From Streptomyces shenzhenensis (GTDB lineage Bacteria; Actinomycetota; Actinomycetes; Streptomycetales; Streptomycetaceae): a stretch of DNA of 64,000 bases. The stretch covers positions 359,501 to 423,500 of the forward strand of contig NZ_PENI01000005.1 in assembly GCF_003688995.1 (NCBI RefSeq), read 5' to 3'. The notes below the pieces were generated by a model, which had not been told where the DNA came from, searched no databases, and saw only the letters and a list, made by a program, of their open reading frames with translations. Position numbers and translations under genes: made by a program. Every line of letters begins with the position of its first letter. Within the stretch, counting starts at the first letter, position 1. Of this stretch, positions 25,151-34,239 are shown piece by piece.

Positions 25151-27796
25151 TCACAGTTCGCGGAGCTCCTCGACGGCGGGCCGGCCCGCCCGCCGTACGC
25201 CGTTGACGGCGGCGGCGAACACCGCGGCGACGGCGGCCAGCGCGGTGAGCGTCAGATAGCCGGCGGGCACCGAGAGCGCAGCGGGCGGCGGGTCGAAGAC
25301 CCCGGTGAGCACCTTCACCAGCATCTCGGACAGCGCCCAGCCGATCAGCGTTCCGCCGGCCAGACCGGCCACGGCGAGCAGCGCCGCCTCGGTGAGGACC
25401 ATGCCGCGCAGCCGGCGCCGGGTGGCGCCCAGCACCGTGGCGACCGCGAACGTCCGGCGCCGCTCGGCCAGCCCCAGCGCCAGCACGAGCCCGCCCGCCC
25501 CGGCCGCCAGCAGTACCGCGAACGCCAGCTCGATCCGGGTCAGCCCGCCCAGGTCGACGGAGGTCAGACTCGTACCGATGGTGCCCCGGGTCTGGGTCAG
25601 ATCGGTGACCGTGGCACTCGTGCCGACCCGCTGCCGCAGCCGGTCCGCGACCGCCCGCTGCCCGCTGCCGCCGGTGTCGACGAGGAACGCGCCCGTCGCG
25701 TCGCTGCCCGTCGTCCGCGCGAGGTAGGAGGCGTTGGCGACGAAGAAGCTGTCCTTCGGCGCGGTCGGGAACTCCTTGACGATCCCGGCGTAGTGGAACG
25801 GCACCGTCCGCAGGGCCTTCGTGCGCGCGTCCTGGATCCGCAGATTGACCGTGTCTCCGGGCGAGAGCTGGAAGTCGGTGACCGTCTCCGCGCTGACCAG
25901 CAGGTTGTCGGGCCGCTCGGCCAGGGTCCGCATCAGCTCCCGGGCCGTGCCGCCGGCGAAGTAGGCGTCCTGCAGCGAGGTCGCGGAGGCGATCGTGTCC
26001 GGCCGCACCCCGTACAGGTCCTGCAGGTCCGAGCCGACGTACGCGAACCGGTGCTGCAGCGGCTCGACGTGCCGCACCCCGGCGACCTTCAGGGAGTCGG
26101 CGGCGCCGGGCGGGACGGTCGCGCCGGGCGGCTCCGTGACGGTGACGTCGGCGCCGTTGGTCAGCCGGGCGTCGACCTCCGCCTGCTGCCGGTAGGTGGC
26201 GTTGAAGACCGCGGTGGACACCGCGAACGTCGCCGCCAGCGCGAGCAGCACCACGGAGCGGGCCAGCGGGCGCCGTCCCCGGGCCAGCATGGCCGCCGTG
26301 GTGCCCGCCAGCGTGCCGGTCAGCGGGCGGGCGAGGCGGGTGAGCACCGGACGCCCGTACGTCAGCGCCAGCAGCGTCAGCCGCCACAGCAGCAGCGCCG
26401 CCCCGGCCCACAGCAGCGCCGGGCCCAGGAACGCCCAGTACGACACGGAGATGCTCGGCACCCCCTCCGGGGCGAGGACCAGGGCGTACTGGTTGCCGGA
26501 GGACGCCCGGAAGATCAGCCAGGCGCCGATCAGCAGCAGGACGTCGAGGCCGCAGCGCAGCCACCACGGGGCGCGGGCGGCGCGTCCCGCCCGCCGGGTG
26601 TCGGCCACGGTCACCGTCCGCAGATCGCGGACCGCCGGGACGAGCACCGCGCCCGCGGCCACCACGGCACCGAGCGCGAACGCGCCGCCGTACCAGGTGC
26701 CCCAGCTGCCCGCCCCGGCGCCGAAGGAGGCCGTCCCGAAGGAGAACCGGCCGGTCAGCGCGGCGATGCCGAGCCCGGCCAGGCCGCCGGCGGCCCCCAC
26801 CAGCGCCGCCTCAAGGCCCGCCAGCGCGAGGATCCGGCCCGGCCGCAGCCCGCGCAGCCGCAGCAGCGCCTGCTCCTGGCGGCGCCGCTCGCCGCCCGCC
26901 GAGGTGACCGCCACGGTCAGGGCCGCGGCCAGCACGGCACCGGGCACGCCGAGGAACAGGAACAGCAGTTGCGCGTAGAGCGCGTCCTGCCGGGCCGAGT
27001 CCAGGGCGGCCCCCAGGCTGTCGCCGACCACCGCGCCGCCGGCGGAGCCGGCCTCCAGGTGGTGTGCGGCCCGGGTGACCGCGGTGAACGCGGCAGCCGG
27101 GTCCGAGGGCAGCGCGGCGTCGCGGGCCACATGGATCTGGGTGCTGACGCCGGTGGCCGTGCGGGTCAGCGAGGCGAACGCGGCGGACGGCAGCAGCACC
27201 ACGTTGTCCGGGGGCGCCGTCGGCTGGGACTGGGCGGGCGCGCCCACCTTCTGGAACAGCTGGTCGGCCTGCGGCAGGTCGACGACCCCGGCCACCCGGA
27301 CCTGGTGCGTGCCGCCGGTGCCGGGGAGCTTGATGTCGACCGTGTCGCCGGGCATCACATGCAGGTTGGCGGCCGTCTGCTGGGCCAGCAGCACGCCCGT
27401 GTCGCCGCCGCTGAGGGTGCGCAGCTCGCCGGGGAACGCGGCGCGGTAGCCGTCGGGCAGGCCCAGCACCATGCCGGGTCCGGTGGTCTGGGTGGTGCCC
27501 TGTGCCGTGGCCGTGAAGCCGCTGCTGGGCACGAGACCCACCGGCAGCGCGGTGCGTACCCCGGCGGTCGACCGCACCAGGTTCCGTACCGCCCCGGGGT
27601 CGCCGCCCGGCTGCACCTCGACCTGCCAGTCCACCGCGACGGACCGTACGGCGCGCTGTGTCATGGTGGCCTTGGACGCGGTAAGGAAGGATCCGAGCGC
27701 GGCGATCAGGGCCACGGCGAGGGCGATCCCGGCCGCGGCGGCGAGCAGCCGTCCGGTGCGGTGGCGGGCGAGTCCGCCCGCCCACGAGATGATCAT
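25151..27796 (-). CDS. FtsX-like ABC transporter permease
   Basis: An 881-residue permease with two FtsX/MacB_PCD-type halves: an N-terminal helix (GRLLAAAAGIALAVALIAAL), a large extracytoplasmic domain (about residues 45-260), four helices, then a second extracytoplasmic domain and four more helices ending in AVEELREL. This double architecture is typical of actinobacterial MacB/Lol/BceB-like exporters that act on peptides, antibiotics or lipids without full substrate translocation. It overlaps the ATPase gene by ATGA. Two separate ATPase genes precede it, an odd feature; see findings. Confidence 0.85.
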   Translation of the reverse strand: MIISWAGGLARHRTGRLLAAAAGIALAVALIAALGSFLTASKATMTQRAVRSVAVDWQVEVQPGGDPGAVRNLVRSTAGVRTALPVGLVPSSGFTATAQGTTQTTGPGMVLGLPDGYRAAFPGELRTLSGGDTGVLLAQQTAANLHVMPGDTVDIKLPGTGGTHQVRVAGVVDLPQADQLFQKVGAPAQSQPTAPPDNVVLLPSAAFASLTRTATGVSTQIHVARDAALPSDPAAAFTAVTRAAHHLEAGSAGGAVVGDSLGAALDSARQDALYAQLLFLFLGVPGAVLAAALTVAVTSAGGERRRQEQALLRLRGLRPGRILALAGLEAALVGAAGGLAGLGIAALTGRFSFGTASFGAGAGSWGTWYGGAFALGAVVAAGAVLVPAVRDLRTVTVADTRRAGRAARAPWWLRCGLDVLLLIGAWLIFRASSGNQYALVLAPEGVPSISVSYWAFLGPALLWAGAALLLWRLTLLALTYGRPVLTRLARPLTGTLAGTTAAMLARGRRPLARSVVLLALAATFAVSTAVFNATYRQQAEVDARLTNGADVTVTEPPGATVPPGAADSLKVAGVRHVEPLQHRFAYVGSDLQDLYGVRPDTIASATSLQDAYFAGGTARELMRTLAERPDNLLVSAETVTDFQLSPGDTVNLRIQDARTKALRTVPFHYAGIVKEFPTAPKDSFFVANASYLARTTGSDATGAFLVDTGGSGQRAVADRLRQRVGTSATVTDLTQTRGTIGTSLTSVDLGGLTRIELAFAVLLAAGAGGLVLALGLAERRRTFAVATVLGATRRRLRGMVLTEAALLAVAGLAGGTLIGWALSEMLVKVLTGVFDPPPAALSVPAGYLTLTALAAVAAVFAAAVNGVRRAGRPAVEELREL

Positions 27797-28509
27797 GACG
27801 CCTCCTCGGCGGCGAGCAGCCGGCCGTCGCGCATCGTCCGGCGCGTGCCGAACCGGGCCGCGACGGCCGGGTCGTGGGTGGTGACGACGAGCGCGGCGCC
27901 CGTCCGGTCGGCCGCCATGAGCAGCGCGTCGAGGACGCGGCTCCCGGTGGCGTGGTCGAGGCGGCCGGTGGGCTCGTCGGCGAGGACGAGCCGGGGCGCC
28001 TGTGCGAGCACCCGGGCCGCGGCGACCCGCTGGGCCTGCCCGCCGGAGATCTCCTCCGGCAGCCGCTCGGCCAGGTCGTCGGCGGCCACCAGGGCGAGTG
28101 CGTCCAGGGCGGCACGTCGCGCCCGCTCCTCGGGAACATCGGCGAGGATCAGGGGAAGCGCGGTGTTCTCGACGACGTCGAGGGCCGGGATCAGGGAATC
28201 GCTCTGGAACACCAGCCCGATGTCGCGCGGTCCGGCCGGCGCCGGCCGGACCACCGTGCCGCCGGTGGGCCGCTCGAGACCGGCCAGCAGATGCAGCAAC
28301 GTCGACTTCCCCGAGCCCGAGGGCCCCACGATCGCGAGCCGGTCGCCGGGGCGGACGGTCAGACTCGCCCCGTGCACGGCGACCACCGCGTGCGCGCCCT
28401 GCCCGAAGGTCACAGCGGCGTCCCGGCATTCGACTAGCACCTCGTCCGGCGGTCCCGTGCGGCCCCGCGCCGGGCCGTGTCGCCCCGGCACCGCGTCAGC
28501 CCGTGACAT
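27793..28509 (-). CDS. ABC transporter ATP-binding protein (LolD/MacB type)
   Basis: A 238-residue nucleotide-binding domain. Walker A is GPSGSGKST, the Q-loop is in GLVFQSDSLIPALDV, the signature is ISGGQAQRVAAARVLA, Walker B LVLADEPTGRLD, and the H-loop TTHDP. It belongs to the MacB/LolD family, which pairs with FtsX-type permeases. It overlaps the permease by ATGA and the upstream ATPase by 14 nt. The permease could use it as a heterodimer with the second ATPase. Confidence 0.9.
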   Translation of the reverse strand: MSRADAVPGRHGPARGRTGPPDEVLVECRDAAVTFGQGAHAVVAVHGASLTVRPGDRLAIVGPSGSGKSTLLHLLAGLERPTGGTVVRPAPAGPRDIGLVFQSDSLIPALDVVENTALPLILADVPEERARRAALDALALVAADDLAERLPEEISGGQAQRVAAARVLAQAPRLVLADEPTGRLDHATGSRVLDALLMAADRTGAALVVTTHDPAVAARFGTRRTMRDGRLLAAEEAS

Positions 28510-29215
28510 CGCGCACCTCCTCCTTGGGCCGGGACGCGGCGTCCCGGACCTTTCCGTCGTCGAGTTCGATCACCCGGTCCGCGATCCGCACCGCCTGGGC
28601 GCTGTGGGTCACGACGAGCACCGCGCAGCCGTCCGCGGCCCGGTCCCGCAGCAGCTCCAGCACCAACCGTTCGTTGTCGCCGTCGAGTTCACCGGTCGGC
28701 TCGTCGGCGAGCAGCACCGTGGGGCCGTTCGCGAGGGCCACGGCAAGCCCGGCGCGGGCCAGTTCCCCGCCGGACAGCTGCCGGGGCAGCGCGTGCGCCC
28801 GGTCCGTCAGACCCACCCGCTCCAGCAGCTCACCGGCGGACGCCGCCGGCCGGCCGCGCACCGCGCTCTGGGCCAGCCGCACATTGTCCCGGGCGCTGAG
28901 ATGGGGCAGCAGGTTGCGGCTCTGCAGCAGGACGCCGACCTGCCGGGCGCGCAGCCGGGCACGCTCGGTCTCGGGCCGGTGGCTGATGCGTACGCCGCCG
29001 ACCCGGACCTCCCCGCCGGACGGCTCGTCCAGCCCGGCCAGGCACGCCAGCAGGGTCGACTTGCCCGCGCCGGACGGCCCGACCACGGCGACCGTCTCGC
29101 CCCGGCTGACCCGCAGCGACACCCCGCGCAGGGCCGGGGTCTCCTCCTCACCGGCGCGGAAGAACCGGTACAGCTCGCGGGCGATGAGGGCATCGTCCTG
29201 TCGCGTGGCGTTCAT
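28496..29215 (-). CDS. ABC transporter ATP-binding protein (second subunit)
   Basis: A 239-residue ABC ATPase. Walker A is GPSGAGKST, Q-loop LLQSRNLLPHLSARDN, signature LSGGELARAGLAVALA, Walker B VLLADEPTGELD, H-loop VTHSAQ. The position after the signature LSGGE is ELARAG rather than the usual QRVAIA form. It is clearly a homologue of the downstream ATPase, so two ATPases serve one double permease; an obligate heterodimer is a fair guess. The ATG at 29215 is chosen as the first residue of a family-like N terminus. It follows the lipoprotein gene by only 5 nt. Confidence 0.87.
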   Translation of the reverse strand: MNATRQDDALIARELYRFFRAGEEETPALRGVSLRVSRGETVAVVGPSGAGKSTLLACLAGLDEPSGGEVRVGGVRISHRPETERARLRARQVGVLLQSRNLLPHLSARDNVRLAQSAVRGRPAASAGELLERVGLTDRAHALPRQLSGGELARAGLAVALANGPTVLLADEPTGELDGDNERLVLELLRDRAADGCAVLVVTHSAQAVRIADRVIELDDGKVRDAASRPKEEVRDVTG

Positions 29216-29220
29216 GGCCC

Positions 29221-29826
29221 TCACCGCCAGGTGAAGGAGTCGCTGACGATCCGCCACGGGTCCACGTTGTCGGCGTTGACCGGGCCGGAGAGCGTCAGGT
29301 CCACTTCATGACCGCCGCGGTGGAAGGCGTAGCGCTCGAACGCGTCCCGCACGACCTTCCCGGTCACCGGGTCGGCGGCGGAGTCGCCCTGATACCTGAG
29401 CAGGACGGCCTGCCCGCCCTTGCGACCGACCTGCGACACCTGCGGTTGCGCGAACTTGGTCACCTGACCCCGCAGCCGCGGCACCACCTCGTTGGTGACC
29501 GCCCCGACGGTCGGCGCCGCGGCGGCGGTCGTCTCGGAGATCCGGACGGCGTTCAGCTTGTCCGTGAACACCGTGGCGGCGCCCTGGGTGCTGCGGGCCC
29601 ACCCCTCGGGCACCCGCACCGTGAAGTCGCTGCCCCGGAAGGCGACGAACGCCTGGTTGTCGGGGATGTCACCGGGCGGATTGGACTCGGTGGGAGCGGG
29701 CGCCGAGCCGGTGCCGGCCGAGGCGTGCGCCGCCCCGGATCCGGTCGTACCTGTCGAGCAGCCGCCCCCGGTCACCGCTGCGAGCAGCGTGAACGAGACG
29801 ACGGCGAGAGTGTGTGCACGTGCCAT
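29221..29826 (-). CDS. Secreted lipoprotein of the ABC exporter operon
   Basis: A 201-residue exported protein. The signal peptide (MARAHTLAVVSFTLLAAVTG) leads to a Cys (GGGCSTG) that likely bears the lipid; the residues before the Cys are unusual (Gly-Gly-Gly rather than Leu-x-Ala/Gly). A Ser/Thr/Gly/Pro linker is followed by a beta-rich domain (FTVRVPEGWARS, YAFHRGGHEVDLTLSGPV). The mature part resembles small lipoproteins that pair with FtsX-type exporters and may sense or hand over the substrate. It is the first gene of the minus-strand operon, divergent from the kinase. Confidence 0.7.
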   Translation of the reverse strand: MARAHTLAVVSFTLLAAVTGGGCSTGTTGSGAAHASAGTGSAPAPTESNPPGDIPDNQAFVAFRGSDFTVRVPEGWARSTQGAATVFTDKLNAVRISETTAAAAPTVGAVTNEVVPRLRGQVTKFAQPQVSQVGRKGGQAVLLRYQGDSAADPVTGKVVRDAFERYAFHRGGHEVDLTLSGPVNADNVDPWRIVSDSFTWR

Positions 29827-29985
29827 GTCCCATGCCCTCCCGGGCCGTTCCTCAGGGCCGCCCGCGGGCCGGCCGGCCGTGGCCCCGACGTTAGGAGCGG
29901 GCCGGTTAACGCTCCGCCCGACGTGGGTGAGACGACGGCAAAAGCGTGCCGCGGGGCTCCTGTGCCCCGGCGGGGGCCGCGCATG

Positions 29986-31287
29986 ATGAGAGGCATGAGA
30001 CAACGCGTGGTGCGGGTGGCCCTCACCGCCGTCCTGGTCGCCCTGGTCCTGCTCGCCGTCCCGCTGGCCCTCGCGATCAGGTCGTCGCTGTACGCCGACC
30101 GGCGCGACGCCCTGGAGCGCACGGCGCTGTCCGCCGCGGTGCGGGTCAGCCCGGACTACACCGGCGGCGACCCCGTGGAACTGCCCGCGCCGCATCCCGG
30201 CGAGCGCATCGGACTCTACGATCCACGGCTGCGGCTGCGCGAGGGCACCGGGCCCGCGTCCGGCGACGCGGCCGTGCGGCGGGCGCTGCGGGCCGTGGTC
30301 GCGCGCACCGGCAGCGGCGGCGAACTGGTCGTCGCCGTCCCCGTCTCCCACGCCGAGCAGGTCATCGGCGTCGTACGGGCCGCCGCACCCGCAGCCGAGG
30401 TACGCACCCGGGTGCTGCTGGGCTGGGCCGCACTCGGTGGCGCCTGCGCGCTCGCCCTGACCGTCGCGGTCCTGGTCGCCAGGCGCCAGGCGCGGGCGCT
30501 CGCCGCCCCGCTGGAGGACCTCTCCCGGCACTGCCGGGCCGTCACCGGGGGCGACCTCGGCGCCCGGGCCGCGCCCAGCAGCATCCCCGAGGTCGACCAG
30601 GTCGCCCGCACCCATAACGAGATGCTGCACGGCCTCACCGAACTGCTGCGCCACGAAAGGGACTTCACCGCCAACGCCTCCCACCAGCTGCGCACGCCGC
30701 TGACCGGCCTCCAGCTCGCCCTGGAGGCCGGACTCGACCAGGACGAGGCGCGGCTGCGCCCGGTCCTGCGGGAGGCCCTGGAGACCACCCGGCGGCTGCA
30801 CCGCACCGTCGAGGAGGTGCTCCGGCTCGCGCGCGCCCACGGCCTGCACCGCCCGCCCGTGCCCGACCGGCCGGTGCGCCGCCTGCTGCGGGAGACAGCG
30901 GACCACTGGCACGGGCCGCTCGCGCACGACGGACGCCGGCTGGAGTGCGTGGCCCGGGACGTGCCGGACGACGCACGGGTGCCCGGCGCACCGGTCGCCG
31001 AGATCCTCGGGGTGCTGCTGGACAACGCCCGGGTGCACGGCCGCGGCACGGTACGGCTCACCGTGCGCGACCTCGGCGACGCCCTCGCCTTCGACGTCGC
31101 GGACGAGGGGTCGGTCACGGTCGACGGGACGCGGCTGTTCGAGCGCGGGCACAGCGGTGCCGACGGGGCCGGCATCGGTCTCGCGCTCGCCCGTGACCTG
31201 GCGGTCTCGCTCGGCGGCAGGCTCTCCCTCGCGCGGGCGGCGCCCACTGCCTTCACCCTGCTGGTGCCCCTCGGACCCGAGGACTGA
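29986..31287 (+). CDS. Sensor histidine kinase
   Basis: A 433-residue kinase. Helix 1 lies near residues 11-30 (VVRVALTAVLVALVLLAVPL), followed by an extracytoplasmic sensor of about 110 residues, helix 2 (WAALGGACALALTVAVLVA), and a HAMP-like linker. The dimerisation/phosphotransfer motif is ANASHQLRTPLTGLQ; the ATPase part has LGVLLDNARVHG (N-box), VADEGS (G1) and GADGAGIGLALA. It sits divergent from the lipoprotein-ABC operon; the cognate regulator is most likely at 24381, the last gene of that operon. Start: ATG 29986 is adopted, though 29983 and 29995 are also possible because the ribosome site is weak. Confidence 0.88.
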   Translation: MRGMRQRVVRVALTAVLVALVLLAVPLALAIRSSLYADRRDALERTALSAAVRVSPDYTGGDPVELPAPHPGERIGLYDPRLRLREGTGPASGDAAVRRALRAVVARTGSGGELVVAVPVSHAEQVIGVVRAAAPAAEVRTRVLLGWAALGGACALALTVAVLVARRQARALAAPLEDLSRHCRAVTGGDLGARAAPSSIPEVDQVARTHNEMLHGLTELLRHERDFTANASHQLRTPLTGLQLALEAGLDQDEARLRPVLREALETTRRLHRTVEEVLRLARAHGLHRPPVPDRPVRRLLRETADHWHGPLAHDGRRLECVARDVPDDARVPGAPVAEILGVLLDNARVHGRGTVRLTVRDLGDALAFDVADEGSVTVDGTRLFERGHSGADGAGIGLALARDLAVSLGGRLSLARAAPTAFTLLVPLGPED

Positions 31288-31301
31288 CCGGCGGGGGGCG
31301 G

Positions 31302-31317
31302 TCAGGATGCGTTCAGG
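31302..31317 (+). promoter_or_regulatory. TCAGG direct repeat, candidate response regulator site
   Basis: TCAGG at 31302-31306 recurs at 31313-31317, an 11-bp (one helical turn) direct repeat, 25 to 40 nt before the COG4705 gene. OmpR-type regulators often bind such repeats. Which of the two response regulators in the window would bind is not known. Confidence 0.45.
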
Positions 31318-31341
31318 TTTCCGCTGGCACCGTCGGGCCTC

Positions 31342-32169
31342 ATGACACAAGAGACCTCCCGGATCCCCGTGGCCGGCTCCGCAACCGCGGCGCCCGGCCG
31401 CCGGTCGCGCTGGAACAAGGTGCCCGAAGTCACCGTCTACTTCTGGGTGATCAAGGTGCTGTGCACCACCGTCGGCGAGACCGCGGCCGACCTGCTCAAC
31501 CAGAAAGCGGGCCTCGGCCTGACCGGCGTGTCGGTGCTGACGAGCGCGCTCCTCGCGGTGGTCCTCGTCGTGCAGTTCCGCACCCGGGCCTACCGCGCCG
31601 CCGTGTACTGGACGGCCGTCGCCCTGATCAGCGTCGTCGGCACCCTCATCAGCGACAACCTCACCGACAACATGGGCGTGCCGCTGGAGACGAGCACCAC
31701 GGTGTTCGCGGTCGTCCTCGCCGTCGTCTTCGGCATCTGGTACCGCCGCGAGCGGACTCTGTCGATCCACAGCATCGACACCGGCGCCCGCGAGGCCTTC
31801 TACTGGCTCGCCGTGCTCTTCACCTTCGCCCTCGGCACGGCGGCCGGCGACCTCGTCGCGGAGCGCATGAACCTCGGCTACTGGCTGTCCGCCGTGCTGT
31901 TCGCCCTCGCCATCGCGGCGGTCGGCGTCGCCCACTTCGCGCTCGGCCTGGACGCCGTGCTGAGCTTCTGGATCGCCTACATCCTCACCCGGCCGCTGGG
32001 CGCCTCGGCCGGCGACTATCTCTCGCAGCCGACCGGCGACGGCGGCCTGGGACTCGGCACCGTGGTGACCAGCGCGCTCTTCCTCGCGGTCATCCTCGGC
32101 CTGGTCACCTATCTCACCGTGACCCGCAAGGACGTCACCGAGGAGCGGGCCGTCCCCGCAGCGGGGTGA
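31342..32169 (+). CDS. COG4705-family membrane protein
   Basis: A 275-residue integral membrane protein with about 7-8 helices in two similar halves. Each half has a repeated pattern, WVIKVLCTTVGETAADLLNQ in the first and the second-half equivalent LAVLFTFALGTAAGDLVAER, which point to an internal duplication. This is the uncharacterised COG4705 family, often found near two-component systems. It lies 54 bp after the kinase gene at 29986 but has its own TCAGG direct repeat upstream. No enzymatic motif is seen. Confidence 0.8.
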   Translation: MTQETSRIPVAGSATAAPGRRSRWNKVPEVTVYFWVIKVLCTTVGETAADLLNQKAGLGLTGVSVLTSALLAVVLVVQFRTRAYRAAVYWTAVALISVVGTLISDNLTDNMGVPLETSTTVFAVVLAVVFGIWYRRERTLSIHSIDTGAREAFYWLAVLFTFALGTAAGDLVAERMNLGYWLSAVLFALAIAAVGVAHFALGLDAVLSFWIAYILTRPLGASAGDYLSQPTGDGGLGLGTVVTSALFLAVILGLVTYLTVTRKDVTEERAVPAAG

Positions 32170-32185
32170 GGGGCGCCCGCCCGGC

Positions 32186-32209
32186 GGACGGCGCCACCGA
32201 GCGCCGTCC
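32186..32209. terminator. Convergent hairpin between COG4705 and kinase genes
   Basis: GGACGGCGC (32186-32194) pairs with GCGCCGTCC (32201-32209), 9-bp perfect stem and 6-nt loop. It directly abuts the kinase stop and serves both converging genes. Confidence 0.7.
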
Positions 32210-33568
32210 CTACCCGGCGGGCAGCGTCACCACGAAGCGCGCCCCCGGCACGTTCCCGGGGTCGAAGGTCACCTCACCGCCGGCGGAGCGGGCCAGGCGT
32301 CGCGCGAGCGGCAGCCCGAGGCCCGCTCCGCCGTGCCCGTCACCGGGCTCGGCCCGCCGGCCCGGCTGGAAGAGCCGGTCCGTGAACCACTCCGGTACGC
32401 CCGGCCCGTCGTCCGTGACGTCGACGCGCACGCCGCCCGCCGCCGGACGGGCGGCGATCGTGACATCCGCGCGGGCGTAGCGCAGCGCGTTCGCGACGAG
32501 CGGGCCGACGATCCGCTCCAGGAGCGCGGGCTGCACCCCGGCGCGCAGCGGCAGATCCGGGCCGGTGACCGTGATCCGCACCGCGCCGGGGGGCTCAAGG
32601 GCGGCGACGAGACGACACAGCGCGGGCCCGACATCGGTGGTGCCGGGGGCCGCGCCGAGTCCGTCGCGGGCCTCGTTCAGCAGGGTGTCGCAGATGGTGC
32701 CCATCGACCGGGCCGCGTCGGCGATCACCTCGTGGGTGGCCCGGGTCTCGGCCCGTGACCGTGGGCGGGCGCGCCACCAGTCCAGCTCGGCGACGATCCG
32801 GCTGAGCGGCGTGCGCAGTTCGTGCGACAGCTCCGCGGTGAGCTGCCGCTCGTGCCGCAGCACCGCCCGTATGCGGTCGAGCAGGGCGTCCAACGAGGCG
32901 CCGAGCCCGGCGAGTTCGGCCGGACGCTCGACTCCGCCGAAACGCTCGTCGGAGGCCGTGGCGCTCCACTGGGCGGCCTGGTCCGTCATGGTGCGCACGG
33001 GCCGCAGCGCACGTCCGACCGCCAGCCGGGTCAGCCCGTAGGTGCAGGCGAGCATCGCGACGTCGAGCGCGAACGAGCCCAGCAGCAGCGTCTCGGCGGA
33101 GTTGCGGTACGGCGACAGATCCAGGGCCGTGACGACGGTGGCGGCCCTCGCACCGCCGCCGGGCACCGGCGCGGCGCACAGCCGGACCGGATCGCGCCCG
33201 TCGACGGTGGCGCAGCCCCGGCCCGCGCGGGCCAGCGCCTCGGCCGCCCCGGTGAGGGTGCCGGCCCGGGCGGTGGCCGGCGGACGTTCGAGCAGCCGCG
33301 GGCCCGCGTAGATCCATACGTTCGTGTCCAGGAGCGTGTCGTTGGCGGTCTCCAGGACCCGTACCGATCCGCCGCGGGTGTCGACGGTGGTGGCGACGGC
33401 CGCCGCCCGGGTGCGCAGTTCGTCGTCGGCCTCGCGCTGGAGGCGCTGCCGGGCCACGGTGTCGAAGGCCACGGTGAGGATCACCAGGAGCAGCGCGGCC
33501 GTCGTCAGCGCGATCAGCGACAGCCGGCCGCGCAGGGTCCGCGGCGCCCACCGCAAGGCGATCCTCAT
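32210..33568 (-). CDS. Sensor histidine kinase of the DedA-PAP2 operon
   Basis: A 452-residue kinase with a first helix near residues 17-36 (SLIALTTAALLLVILTVAF), an extracytoplasmic domain of about 120 residues, a second helix (LLLGSFALDVAMLACTYGLT) and a HAMP domain. The His motif is ELSHELRTPLSRIVAELD, followed by NALRYA (N-box), DDGPGVPEWF (G1) and GHGGAGLGLPLARRLA (G2). It overlaps the response regulator by ATGA, so this is a tight pair. The operon as a whole encodes undecaprenyl-phosphate-type functions, so the kinase might sense lipid-II-cycle stress; that is inference. Confidence 0.9.
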   Translation of the reverse strand: MRIALRWAPRTLRGRLSLIALTTAALLLVILTVAFDTVARQRLQREADDELRTRAAAVATTVDTRGGSVRVLETANDTLLDTNVWIYAGPRLLERPPATARAGTLTGAAEALARAGRGCATVDGRDPVRLCAAPVPGGGARAATVVTALDLSPYRNSAETLLLGSFALDVAMLACTYGLTRLAVGRALRPVRTMTDQAAQWSATASDERFGGVERPAELAGLGASLDALLDRIRAVLRHERQLTAELSHELRTPLSRIVAELDWWRARPRSRAETRATHEVIADAARSMGTICDTLLNEARDGLGAAPGTTDVGPALCRLVAALEPPGAVRITVTGPDLPLRAGVQPALLERIVGPLVANALRYARADVTIAARPAAGGVRVDVTDDGPGVPEWFTDRLFQPGRRAEPGDGHGGAGLGLPLARRLARSAGGEVTFDPGNVPGARFVVTLPAG

Positions 33569-34239
33569 GTCAGCCGGTGGCCGATGCCGCGCGCCGTGCC
33601 GACCGTCAGCTCGCTGCCCGCGGCGCGCAGCTTGCGCCGCAGCCGGGTCAGATACTGGTCCAGGGTGTTGTCACTGACCTGCGCGCCCTCCGGCCAGCCG
33701 GCCCGGACCAGTGCGCGGCGGCGCACGAGGTCCCCGCCCGCCGCGGTGAGCGCCGCGAGCAGCCGGAACTCCGTCGGGGTCAGGGCGATCGGCCTGCCCG
33801 CCACGGTGGCGCTGTGCCGGACGGGGTCCAGGACCAGGCCGCCAGCCGTGGCGACGGGCGGGGCTGCGGCCTGCGGTGCGGCGCGCTTGAGCGCGGCGCG
33901 CAGCCGGGCGGCGAGTTCGGCCAGATGGAAGGGCTTGGGGAGATAGTCGTCGCCGCCCGCGGAGAACCCCGACAGCCGGTCCGTCAGACCGTGCCGTGCC
34001 GTCAGAAAGACGACGGGGGCCAGGAATCCGCCCGCGCGCATCGCCTGGCACACGTCCCGGCCGTCGGCATCGGGCAGTCCGACGTCCAGCACCGCGGCGG
34101 CCACGTCGGGTGTCGCCAGCCGCAGGGCCGTGGCGCCGTCCGGGGCGGACACCGTGTCGAAGTCCTCGTCGTGCAGGCCGCGGCGCAGGACGTCACGCAG
34201 GGCGTGATCGTCCTCGACGACCAGGATCTTGGGACGCAT
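33565..34239 (-). CDS. OmpR-family response regulator of the DedA-PAP2 operon
   Basis: A 224-residue regulator. The receiver domain has VVEDDHALRDV, the phospho-acceptor Asp in AVLDVGLPDADG, Thr in FLTARHG, and Lys in LPKPFH; the winged helix follows with LTPTEFRLLAALTAAGGDLV and DQYLTRLRRKL. The ATG at 34239 follows GGGAGGAAC. Its start overlaps the end of the upstream PAP2 gene by 47 nt, an unusually long overlap for this operon, where other junctions overlap by 4 nt. It probably controls its own operon, perhaps also the COG4705 gene. Confidence 0.9.
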   Translation of the reverse strand: MRPKILVVEDDHALRDVLRRGLHDEDFDTVSAPDGATALRLATPDVAAAVLDVGLPDADGRDVCQAMRAGGFLAPVVFLTARHGLTDRLSGFSAGGDDYLPKPFHLAELAARLRAALKRAAPQAAAPPVATAGGLVLDPVRHSATVAGRPIALTPTEFRLLAALTAAGGDLVRRRALVRAGWPEGAQVSDNTLDQYLTRLRRKLRAAGSELTVGTARGIGHRLT

